A stretch of 64,000 nucleotides of DNA from Polytrichum commune (lineage: Eukaryota > Streptophyta > Polytrichopsida > Polytrichales > Polytrichaceae): contig OX485803.1 of NCBI GenBank assembly GCA_950295325.1, positions 10,726,001 to 10,790,000 of the forward strand. Direction: 5' to 3'. Position 1 is the first letter of the stretch; the number at the start of each line of letters is the position of its first letter. Below the pieces are notes generated by a model. That model ran no database searches, was not told where the DNA came from, and worked only from the letters and a program-made list of their open reading frames with translations. The position numbers and the translations under genes are program-made. Shown in pieces: positions 45,526 to 55,266 of this stretch.

Positions 45526-47434
45526 TGTGAGACCAATTTTTGGCTATCGCCTGCCCGAAGTGGGCCATTTTTTGAAAAGTGACGATATTCATCCGGCAAA
45601 TGGACTTCGAACGTCATCTGTAGCGGCATTGGAAGGCTATTGCCGTCAAGAATCGGTTACAATCCTTAACCGACTTCTCCTCCTTCGTCAGTTCAAGGAG
45701 GAGGCGAATCAGAAAGTAGGCAGGCTATTTTCAGAGTTAGAAATCAGGCATAGTCTCCTAGTGTTTGGCAATAGGCTTTAGCGACATCAGAGCTCAGTGA
45801 TTGAGTCTGAGTGTTACTTGGTTTCCTCCGAGAAGGAGTATTAGCAATAGGCAAAGAAGAACTGTGTGATACAGTCTTTGGGCAACATTGCATTTGAATA
45901 GAAGTGAAGTGTTAACGTGATGAGCAATAATCTGGTTGTATGTGCAATGAAGTTTTACTGATACTTGTGGTCGGGTGAGTCAGTGCAAATTGGCTGGAGT
46001 CAAGAGGTGTTGTGAGCAATGGTCGTAAGAATGATGAGAGTTAGTTTTTAGTGTGAAGATAATGTCAAGAAAGTATGTGGAGTGATGAAGTGCAATGGCG
46101 ATAATCGTGAGCATTGAAATAGACATATAAGCTGTTAAGAGCGCAAAGTAGTCTGGAAGCATAGTCAAGAGTGCTCTTAAGTTGTAAGAACAGGAGAGAA
46201 GCGTGTGATTGAATGAGATACTTAGAAAAGGCAAGCATACTCAGGCAATAGCCTTTCCGAGGTAGAGACACCAAGATGCGCTGGAAAGGCAATAGGCTGT
46301 GAGCGCCGAAAGAGGACACATAAGCAAGAAGAGTTTGATGTACGAGGAAGAGTGCGAAATCCCAAGCAGTTGGCTATGGAGTCAGGTTTGAGGGCATGAG
46401 GGAGTCAAGATGTGAGTGAAAGGAAGATTAAGAGGCAATAATCTTGAGAGCATAGCCACTTACCCTGGGATGGAGAATAGAGACTGATGAGTGAGTAAAG
46501 CCATAGTCTGAGGCTGGAAGGGTAAAGGCAAGACCAGAGAGTGGTCATGGCAAGGCCAACAGTCTACAGAGAGACGAAAGGGCAATAGCCAGTAGAGGAA
46601 TCACAGACGTAGAAGCCTGAGGGAGGCAAGACCCTACCTGAGAGAATGTGAGGAGTTACAGCCTAGTACGAGGATGAGGACTGACCTCACCTTAGGGTAA
46701 TTACCCCACAATAGGATATCGCCTGGGTAAGCCTGATAGAATATCGCCAGTTAGGTCTGAGAGAATTTATAGACTGAAATAGAGAAAAGACTGAAAACAA
46801 CACCCGCATGGTAGAAGCAAGACTTTACCCGGTGAGATGAACTTGTTGCAGATAAATCCTTCTAAGTAATAACAACTTGTTAACTAAAGGATATAGCTTG
46901 TTCAAAATATATATATATCTTATATATTGACGGAATAGATACTCTATGAGATGGACGACCAGGTGGATCGGAGAGTGATGGAGACGGTTACAGTCTCTGA
47001 AGGAATGCCGATAGCTGTAAGTAAAACTAACTGGAATTAATTTGAATTGATCGCAAGCATAAGTCATAACCCATAAAGACAAAGAAGGCTACTCAAAAGA
47101 CGTGTGTTGGACGCGTAGTCCTGCCTAAGAGTTAGTGCCAACTTGCCAAGCTTTTGAGCTTCACGACTGATATAAGTCACAACCATAGAGTGATAGAAAA
47201 TTACCTTATGATAGGACGGAATCACTCACTACTGGAGGTGCACAAAAGAATCATAAGAGTGTGGAATAAGTGGAATAAGTGGAATAATGGAGGAACGAAG
47301 AAGGAAAAGTCCTAAGTTGTTAATAAAGTCCTTAATCCAATGTGACAATAACCCTTATAGACACTATCTCAGTCTTCCTGGAGACTTTGTTCCCTGGGTT
47401 TTGTTGTTTTAAGCCATAGCAAAAACTTACTACA
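45526..47434 (+). repeat. 5' LTR (1,909 bp)
   Basis: TG...CA ended. It corresponds base for base, with a constant offset of 12,671, to the 3' LTR; I saw no difference on reading both copies. A TATA-rich stretch at 46908-46927 is a candidate promoter core. The first 256 bp are open in the frame of the disrupted host transposase, so a chimeric reading runs from 45251 to 45781 without meaning. Confidence 0.95.
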
Positions 47435-47438
47435 TTTT

Positions 47439-47456
47439 TGGCGCCGCTGCCGGGGA
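47439..47456 (+). other. Primer binding site, tRNA-Asp type
   Basis: TGGCGCCGCTGCCGGGGA starts four bases after the 5' LTR and is complementary to the 3' end of plant tRNA-Asp with at most one mismatch to the form I remember. Athila-like elements commonly use this primer. Confidence 0.8.
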
Positions 47457-47511
47457 AGGCTGTGGTCGTCTTTTAAGGTTAAATTGGGAAGGAATAATTA
47501 GCAAATGACCG

Positions 47512-48491
47512 GTGTCAATCACAATGAATACACAAAACAAATGGAGACTTAGAGGACATAGAACTAGGGACAAGGCACAAGTGATTAGGAGTGACAACCA
47601 ACGTCGCTTACCTGTCACTAGTCCTACATTTTATCCTAAGCCTCGCCATGTTTGCCCAGTGTCCGAACCCATTGTAAGATTTGACAACCGAATTTATGAA
47701 TTGTTGAGCATCTTTATCGATAGGCTCACTAGACTAGAAAACTACGTGTATAACGTGTCAGATAGATTGAAGAGAAACCAATATAGGGAGGATAATCTCC
47801 CCGGTGCTGAAACATTGTGGAGACAAATCCAACTAGGAAAGGCCGGAGAGTTTAGAGAAGACAGTAGTGTGTCTAGAAACCAAACTAGAAAGAACCGTAG
47901 AGGATATTATAGAGAGGATCTGACGAAGTCAACTGGGAAACCTAGGACCATCGACATAACTCAATGTCGCTATTGTTGTAGTTAGACCCTGATGAACTGA
48001 TGGAGTGGTGTTGGCAAGTCCCGGACTCTGCCAAACACAAGATATATTCAGGGGGATATTTATTCTCAGCTTTATATAGGTTCTTTCGTTTCAGCTATCA
48101 CGGGAACGGAATCTATATTACTCCTGATGTAGCCTTACCCAAAGACTTTATTGAGTCGTTTGTAGCATTACCTTTAGAGTTACAACGGGATATCACTAAT
48201 CGCATTTGGAACTACGGGAAGGGATACAGACGAGTAATTGTTGACAACAATTCCCCTGTCTTACCTTTATCCCTTAGGTTCCTATTTTCTGTTTACGGAA
48301 GATTGAAGCACATAACATCAGAAGTAGTGCCACCAGTTGACGGAACCTGGCAAGGGACTAAGTTGTCTAGCACAGAGTATAAATTTGTGTTTGGAAAACC
48401 GAACCTAAGGGCCACACCTTTTATACCTGACTTCATAGACCGAAATCCCTTGTATTTCAACCCAGTTGATTTTAGAACAATATGCTTGTAG
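47512..48491 (+). pseudogene. Leader ORF(s) between primer site and gag
   Basis: Two frames: 47512-47985 (157 residues; RFDNRIYELLSIFIDRLTRL and a basic C-terminal part) and 48000-48491 (163 residues; DELMEWCWQVPDSAK, LPLELQRDITNRIW, PLSLRFLFSVYGRLKHITSE). The second frame is open upstream from 47982 and overlaps the end of the first, so one frameshift may separate parts of one protein. The second frame is the same as gag; only TAG 48489-48491 separates them. No similarity was recognised. Some plant gypsy lineages (Ogre/Tat) carry an extra ORF in this position, but relationship is not shown. Confidence 0.55.
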
Positions 48492-48542
48492 GAAGTCAAG
48501 CTGGAACCCGCTCATGAAAAATCTCATTCTCAAACTGCATCC

Positions 48543-51164
48543 GTGAGGAATGCAGCTAACGCTAAAGCTAGAGAAGATAGAGCAGCAGCCAGAGAGTATA
48601 GGAAGCAATTACAAGAAAAGAGAAGAAGTTGGGTTCAACCATTTTTAGACGTAGCAAGGAGGTTTTCAGGTAGTGGTTCAGGAGGGAATTTTCAGACACC
48701 AGTAAATAAACCTACCACAAGTGCTGAGAGGGAATTCTTATCACCGAAAGTTTTATTTACTGATAATTCACCTCACACCAGTTCACCCACTCCACCATTG
48801 TGGGCTACCGCCTATGAACGCACACCATCTCCTATACTTGACACAACGGTTTACGCCAATATACAAGGCAACCCCTTGTTCACACCTTATTCACCACTAA
48901 TACCCGTAGCACAATTAATACCTCCTCCCTTACGACCTGTAGTACAACCTGTAGTACCGCTTCCCAATATGGCGGCTAATCCTCCTAGAATCAATAGTGT
49001 AGTGAATTTACCCTATTTTCAGGGTAGACCAGGAACAGACCCTGATGTCCATGTCAGAAAATTTGAAATTGCGTGTGCCGCAAACAGTGTTCCACAGGAT
49101 AAAATGATGGAAGTATTTGCCGCCACCCTACAAGAAAATGCGTTCTTATGGTTTTCCCGTTAGACACCATTTGCCGACTGGGATGCCCTTAAAGATGCAT
49201 TTCTTGTATACTTTAGACCTTTAGGGTTTGAGAACAGTCTAATGGAAAGATTGAGAACCATTCGTATGGGTACAAATGAAACTGTTGATAATTATTGGGG
49301 GAGAATGAGTGACATCCTACTGAGAATGGGAGCTCATCAGATCCCAGATAATTTCTTGAGGAATATCTTTATAGGAGGACTATACCCCTTTGAGTTGAAA
49401 CTTTATGTGAGAGAACGCACCCCAGCCACCAGAGAGGATGCGTTTGCATTGGCAAAGGCTTGGGAGGAGTCTCGTGTTGAGGATCGATATACTTTCGATA
49501 CCTACAATTACGACCTTTATGAGCAACCTAGGAGGGACCAAGCCTATTATCCAGTTTTACCAGGACAATCACTGACATATCCGGGCGCTAAACCCATGGT
49601 TGACGCCACACAATTCAAACACCCGAGTGCAGATTTGTTTGCACCACCTAAGGTCATACAAAAGCCTCCACCAGCTGTTCAATCTACTCCACAAGAATTA
49701 GCCCTTATGGACATTACTAAGAAATTAGCATACTTGGAAGTCAAAATAACTAGAGGAGCTAATAAACGACCACAACCGACTGAGGAAAGGACTAATATTT
49801 GGTGTAATAATTGTAAGGGACATGGTCATTTATCCAACGAGTGCCCCACACCAAAAGGGCTGAGAGTTAAATGCACCTTTTGCGGAGGGAACCATTCGGT
49901 AAATGAGTGTTGGAATTTGTCTAAGAGTCGAGCTGTTCACCAGGTAGAAACTAACCAGTCACGACCTTGGCAACAAGAGCGCATGGATAGTGGGCCTAAT
50001 GCAAGTTACAATCCCAAAAGGAATTTCAACCGTAGGCCGGTGCCTCTAAATTTTGGGAATCAACCAAGTTGGGGTGAAGTTAACCAACCACCCAATTGGA
50101 GGGGTCCTCCATATAACCCCCGAACCCAAAATTATAAGACACCAATGCCCAACCAGTTTGTAGTATGTTTCCGATGTGGAGAGATAGGTCATTATGCAGG
50201 AGATTGCCCCAACCCTAGAAAAGTTCAACAGTATATCCCATTATGTGGAAACTGTAAAGAAGCAGGACATCCTACAGTTGAGTGTACCCAACAGAAGAAG
50301 GAAGGCCCACCTTCTGAGAGAGATTGGAAAAAGAGTAAACATGTGACTATACGAGAAGATGAGGGGCAAGATCGTAATGTGCATAGGGTACAGTTGTCAA
50401 AAATTGAGCGAATGGAAGAACACGTCAACGCTGTCACTACTAGATCCCACAAGAAACCCGCCATACAACGAGAAGGATCTAGTACTGAGAGGTTTAATAA
50501 ACAACATAGTGATGATGGAACTAGTTTTTCGGAATATTCACAAGTTCCTTTGATGAGAGACCCAAAGGATAAACCAACAGTGGAACCTAATTTACCATCG
50601 ACAAATTTACCACCTGTCGTAACTCCTGACAATGCAAGAGTTCCATTACCTACTGTTGTGGTTAACCCCCCAAGTTCAATCCGTTTACCTATGTCACCGA
50701 CAGATAACTTTTATCCTTACCCAAAGATACCCATAAAAAACCAAAGACCTAAGATTAAGCCATCATCGGCCCGATCATCACGGACGATGATGTTGTCTAA
50801 GGATCTTAAACCTTATGATATCATGGAAGATCTGGATAAAATACAACCCACAATCACGATGAAACAATTGTTGGCAGTAGCACCACAATGTCGTAGTTCC
50901 TTGAGTTCATCCATGATACGTAGAAGGTCGAGACCCGCCGCAGTACATGATATTACCTTGAGTCGAGATCCGGGGGCTCCTACAGTTGATGTCATTATAG
51001 GAGGTGCTCTTATACCGGGATTCCAAATTGACACTGGATCAAGTGTCAATTTGATGAATGTTGACACCATGAATGAATTGGGAATATCCAATGTAGTATC
51101 TACTACCATCATTCTAAAAATGGCAGATAGCAGTCGAGTTAAGCCATTGGGAGTCTTAGAGTAA
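48543..51164 (+). pseudogene. gag: gag and N-terminal part of protease, interrupted by TAG
   Basis: Structural polyprotein. An Arg/Lys-rich start (NAKAREDRAAAREYRKQLQ) and Pro-rich linker lead to the retrotransposon gag capsid core from NLPYFQGRPGTDPDVHVRKF to FALAKAWEESR. TAG at 49161-49163 cuts the core between ENAFLWFSR and the following ADWDALKDAF, which is in the same frame. Four zinc knuckles follow at about 49801-50280: CX2CX4HX4C types WCNNCKGHGHLSNEC, VCFRCGEIGHYAGDC and LCGNCKEAGHPTVEC, and one variant with three residues before His, KCTFCGGNHSVNEC. Four is unusual; one or two is common. The aspartic protease motif FQIDTGSSVNLMN is near 51025-51063. TAA at 51162-51164 ends the frame within the protease. 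Confidence 0.85.
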
Positions 51165-54100
51165 ATCTCCACCCTCATTGCTAACATAGAGTATAAGGTG
51201 GATTATGTTGTTTTTAAGACTATGGATGGTGTACCATCCTATCCAGGCCTTCTTGGACGAACATGGTTGCTAGATGCCCATGCCAAAGAAGATTGGGGGA
51301 AGGGTACACTTACAATAGGAAAGGGTCTAAAGAAGATAATTCTACCTTTGTTTCCTACCCAATATCATGGCGAGACTCAAGATGACGAGACTGAGTTTAC
51401 GACTGATGAGAGTTATGAAACTGAGAAAGAAACCACTGCAAGTGAGTCCATACACCGTGTGAATGATAAGCCGTATAAATACACTCCCGTGGGAATGGGG
51501 GAGTATTTATGTGCGCTTGGTGATGGAGATTCTGATGATGCCATTTTGGCATGGCAAAACACCATGCCGGTTAATATGATCTCCACCTATGCATCACTAG
51601 TTGACGAACTTCGAGAGTCGAAACCAGTATATAATGTACGAGAGGAAACCACACTTAAAGTACCAACTAAAGATGATTTGGCCGAAAAATGGGAATCCTC
51701 AATGTTCGAGTCCGATCAACCTGCTAAGCATTATGTGGTCAAAGATGTATGTAGAGATATGGATTTGAGTGATGATGAGACACCCCGTATCATCAAGATA
51801 TATGAGAAAATAACCAAAGATGAGTGGAAGTTTTGGAAGGAGTTTTTTAAGAGAAATATTAAAGTCTTTGCGTGGACGTATAAGGATTTGAGAGGAGTTC
51901 CCCCGGAGATTTGTGAGCATAAGATCATATTGGAAGAAGGGACTACCCCCGTCCATCAAAGACAATATCGAATGAATCCAAAGTATTCTCTATTGGTTAA
52001 AGAGGAAGTTGACAAGTTATTGGAAGTGGGTATCATCTACCCCATCCCATATAGTGAATGGGTCTCACCCATTGTCGTAGTACCCAAAAAGAATGGCAAA
52101 CTCCGTATATGTGTGGATTATCGGAGGTTGAATAGTGTCACTAAGAAAGATTATTTTCCCTTGTCATTCACTGACACTATGTTAGATGAAGTGGCAGGAT
52201 ATGATTGCTATTCATTCATGGATGGATTTTCAGGCTATAATCAAATTTCCATATATCCACCACATCGGATTTTGACTGCTTTTACCACACCATGGGGCAT
52301 TTTTGCATATGCTCGCATGCCGTTTGGAATGTGCAATTCCCCTGGAACTTTTTCCAGGTTAGGAATTAACACCTTTCGGAAATATCTTCATCGCACGATG
52401 GAGGTGTTTCTAGATGATTTTGCAGTATATAGTACTCTGGAGAGACATGCCAAACATCTACAAGAATGTTTTGATGAATGTATGGCAGTCGGAATCTCTA
52501 TTAATACTGCTAAGTCTGTATTTCTGGTACCCTTTGGTAAATTAGTTGGCCATATAATATCTAAGCAAGGAGTAGCCACTGATCCTGAGAAAATTGCTAT
52601 CATTGCTTCGTTACCCATACCAACTACTGTTACTGAAGTTAAGGGATTTTTGGGACATGCAGGATATTATCGTCGTTTTATCTTTCGCTATTCCGTCATC
52701 GCAATGCCCTTGACCGAATTGCTAAAGAAAACCGACACTCCACCAATTTGGACTGAGGCATGCACCCAAGCATTTAATACGCTTAAAAAGAAATTAGTGT
52801 CAGCACCTATCCTAGTTGCCCCTAATTGGGAAAAGGATTTTGAGGTGTATGTAGATGCGTCGAACGTTGCTGTAGGTGCGGTCTTAAGTCAAAAGGACGA
52901 GAAAGGTCATGACCATCCTATATACTTTGCTAGTCGTCAACTAGTCCAAGCGGAACGTAATTATACAGTTACAGAGAGGGAAGCATTAGGAATGATATTC
53001 TCAGTACAAAAGTTTAGACACTACCTACTAGGGTATAAGTTCGTGTTCCATGTGGACCACGATGCCCTTAAGTATATGATAAACAAACCCCAATTAAGTG
53101 GAAGGATAGCAAAATGGGTCTTATTATTACAAGAGTTCAATTTTACTATTCAAGTACGCCCCGGTAAGAGTCATGCTAATGCGGACCACTTATCAAGGTT
53201 GAGCGACACCTTGGGCACAGAACCCATTGATGATTCTTTCCCTAATGCTAATTTGTTTTTTATAGAGAAAGTGTCACCTGAATATGCGGAGATAATTAAT
53301 TACCTCCAAACCAACACTTTTCCTTTGGATTTCTCTAAAAAACAGCAACAACGTCTGATATTCAAAGCAGCCCCATATTCTATCATTGCCGATACCTTAT
53401 ATAAGAAGGGCAAGGATGGTGTATTGAGACGATGCATTATGAGCTCAGAAATACCCTTAATTTTACAAGGATGTCATAGTGACCCAGCAGGAGGCCATTT
53501 TGCAGGCAATGTCACTGCTAGAAAGGTATTACAAGCAGGATATTGGTGGCCTACCCTATTTAATGATTGTGTCACTTATGCTAGACAGTGTGACGTGTGT
53601 CAACGAGTTGGCAAACCCACAGACACGTCAGCTATGCCTTTACACCCCATCCTAGCATTAGCACCCTTTGAGAAGTGGGGGATTGATTTTGTTGGTCCAA
53701 TCAACCCTCCTAGTAAAAGTGGCCGTCATCGTTACATCTTAGTTGCGACTGACTACGCCACTAAGTGGGCTGAGGCTGAAGCAACTAAACGTGATGACAA
53801 GGAGACAGTGGCTAAATTTCTTAAAACTAACATATTCTCAAGATTTGGATGTCCACGAGAATTGATTAGCGATAGAGGCACTCACTTTGTGAATGATGTT
53901 ATTGAGCTATTAACAGAGAAATATAAAATCAAACATCGACTCACAACCCCATACCACCCGAGAGCTAATGGTCAAACGGAAAAAACAAATGGAATTTTGT
54001 GTAAAATTATAACTAAAACCGTCCAAGGCTCTATGGTGGATTGGGATGTTAAGTTATTAGATGCCTTATGGGCATATCGGACAACCTACAAGGTTACCAC

Positions 54101-54533
54101 AAAATTTACCCCATTCCAATTGGTCTATGGACAAGAGGCCATTCTACCCATTGAGCTAGAATTACCCTCGTTGCGCATAGCCTTGGAAGAACGCCTAGAT
54201 GACTCCAAATCACTAAACGAACGTGTAGCAATGTTAGAGAAGTTGGATGAAACACGTGGTCAAGCGTACCTTAATACGGCTGCTATCCAGAAATGGCGTA
54301 AAACATACTACGATAGCAAGCTTAAAAACAAAATAATTTCCGAAAACGACTTAGTCTTACTTTACGATAGTCGTTTCCAGAAATTTCCAGGCAAATTTAA
54401 AATTCGTTGGCAAGGACCCTATAAGGTGGTTAAGGCCTATGACAATGGCTCATACGACCTAGAAGATTTTCAAGGCCGACCCTTAGCGACTCGTATCAAT
54501 GGCAATCGTCTCAAAGTATATCATACTAACTGA
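51165..54533 (+). CDS. pol: pol: protease end, reverse transcriptase, RNase H, integrase
   Basis: Same frame as gag. First Met at 51198 gives 1,111 residues. GLLGRTWLLDAHA near the start is the C-terminal part of the aspartic protease. RT from about residue 230: KNGKLRICVDYRRLN (about 296-310), RMPFGMCNSPGTF, and the catalytic FLDDFAVYS (about 402-410), with FLGHAGYYRRFI at the connection. RNase H: Asp of YVDASN (about 551), Glu of ERNYTVTEREALG, Asp of HVDHDALK. Integrase: His-His-Cys-Cys zinc domain from HSDPAGGHFAGN to CDVCQRVG (about 758-808); DDE core with WGIDFVGP, SDRGTHF and GQTEKTNG; C-terminal WQGPYKVV, the GPY/F module. No chromodomain. The frame is intact to TGA at 54531-54533. 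Confidence 0.95.
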   Translation: MSTLIANIEYKVDYVVFKTMDGVPSYPGLLGRTWLLDAHAKEDWGKGTLTIGKGLKKIILPLFPTQYHGETQDDETEFTTDESYETEKETTASESIHRVNDKPYKYTPVGMGEYLCALGDGDSDDAILAWQNTMPVNMISTYASLVDELRESKPVYNVREETTLKVPTKDDLAEKWESSMFESDQPAKHYVVKDVCRDMDLSDDETPRIIKIYEKITKDEWKFWKEFFKRNIKVFAWTYKDLRGVPPEICEHKIILEEGTTPVHQRQYRMNPKYSLLVKEEVDKLLEVGIIYPIPYSEWVSPIVVVPKKNGKLRICVDYRRLNSVTKKDYFPLSFTDTMLDEVAGYDCYSFMDGFSGYNQISIYPPHRILTAFTTPWGIFAYARMPFGMCNSPGTFSRLGINTFRKYLHRTMEVFLDDFAVYSTLERHAKHLQECFDECMAVGISINTAKSVFLVPFGKLVGHIISKQGVATDPEKIAIIASLPIPTTVTEVKGFLGHAGYYRRFIFRYSVIAMPLTELLKKTDTPPIWTEACTQAFNTLKKKLVSAPILVAPNWEKDFEVYVDASNVAVGAVLSQKDEKGHDHPIYFASRQLVQAERNYTVTEREALGMIFSVQKFRHYLLGYKFVFHVDHDALKYMINKPQLSGRIAKWVLLLQEFNFTIQVRPGKSHANADHLSRLSDTLGTEPIDDSFPNANLFFIEKVSPEYAEIINYLQTNTFPLDFSKKQQQRLIFKAAPYSIIADTLYKKGKDGVLRRCIMSSEIPLILQGCHSDPAGGHFAGNVTARKVLQAGYWWPTLFNDCVTYARQCDVCQRVGKPTDTSAMPLHPILALAPFEKWGIDFVGPINPPSKSGRHRYILVATDYATKWAEAEATKRDDKETVAKFLKTNIFSRFGCPRELISDRGTHFVNDVIELLTEKYKIKHRLTTPYHPRANGQTEKTNGILCKIITKTVQGSMVDWDVKLLDALWAYRTTYKVTTKFTPFQLVYGQEAILPIELELPSLRIALEERLDDSKSLNERVAMLEKLDETRGQAYLNTAAIQKWRKTYYDSKLKNKIISENDLVLLYDSRFQKFPGKFKIRWQGPYKVVKAYDNGSYDLEDFQGRPLATRINGNRLKVYHTN

Positions 54534-55266
54534 GGACAGTTAGCACTATTAGTTCAGAGGGGGGGGGCAGTTAGGCCATTAAGTGACATAATGAGTATTA
54601 GTTAGATTTTTATTTTTATTTCTATAAATTTGTACACATATAATTACGTTTTTTCGGATTCGTACGTAGTATTAGAATCTTACACTATTTTGTAAACACT
54701 AAGCCTAATAAGGGCAAGTACAGAATTTAAAGCAAAATCCTTATAAATTCGAATTACTAGTTCTAAGGAATTGTTCATAAATGGCTATAATCTAACCGGG
54801 ATAGGCAAAGAACCTAAGAGGCTATAATCTGGAATGAAGAGTATAGATCTAAGCCATAATGCCAGAATTGTAGGATTTGGGCTAATAATCAAAATTGGAT
54901 CTTGAAATGATTACTAAATTAGTTAAGTGTAATCATCACCCTGAGTGAGGGAGGCGATTGCCAACAAATCATCATGGCAAATTGGCGGCGACAAGACTGT
55001 AACCACCTCCCAGTCACTTCAATGGGACCTTGCGGTGGTCCAGCTCAAAGGGAGTCTCTTCACTCAGACAGGCTATAGCCAGGTTGTTGCAGGTTAAGTC
55101 ATTACATTGTCAAGATAGTGTCTCATAATCCCTGAATGTAGCTACTGAAACACTGCAATTGTCTGCCCTTGAGAGGAAAGAATTGGCAAATAGTCTGGAG
55201 AGTGAAAGGAAATTGAGAAATCAGGCTAGTTGCTGAGAGATTGTGAGAGGGCGATAAGCAAGAGCG
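54534..55266 (+). other. pol-to-accessory spacer with a strong internal polypurine tract
   Basis: AGAGGGGGGGGGCAG (54556-54570) lies 23 bp after the pol stop and looks more like a reverse-transcription polypurine tract than the sequence next to the 3' LTR. Both end in GGGGCAG. The rest has no frame of note. Confidence 0.55.

Noticed and set aside
45251-45781. A 176-residue protein spanning the retroelement boundary
   Set aside because: It is the broken transposase frame running on into the LTR; the LTR part recurs as 58177-58452 next to unrelated sequence.
46825-47082. Small minus-strand genes repeated in both LTRs
   Set aside because: Identical copies exist only because the LTRs are identical; no motif or coding bias.
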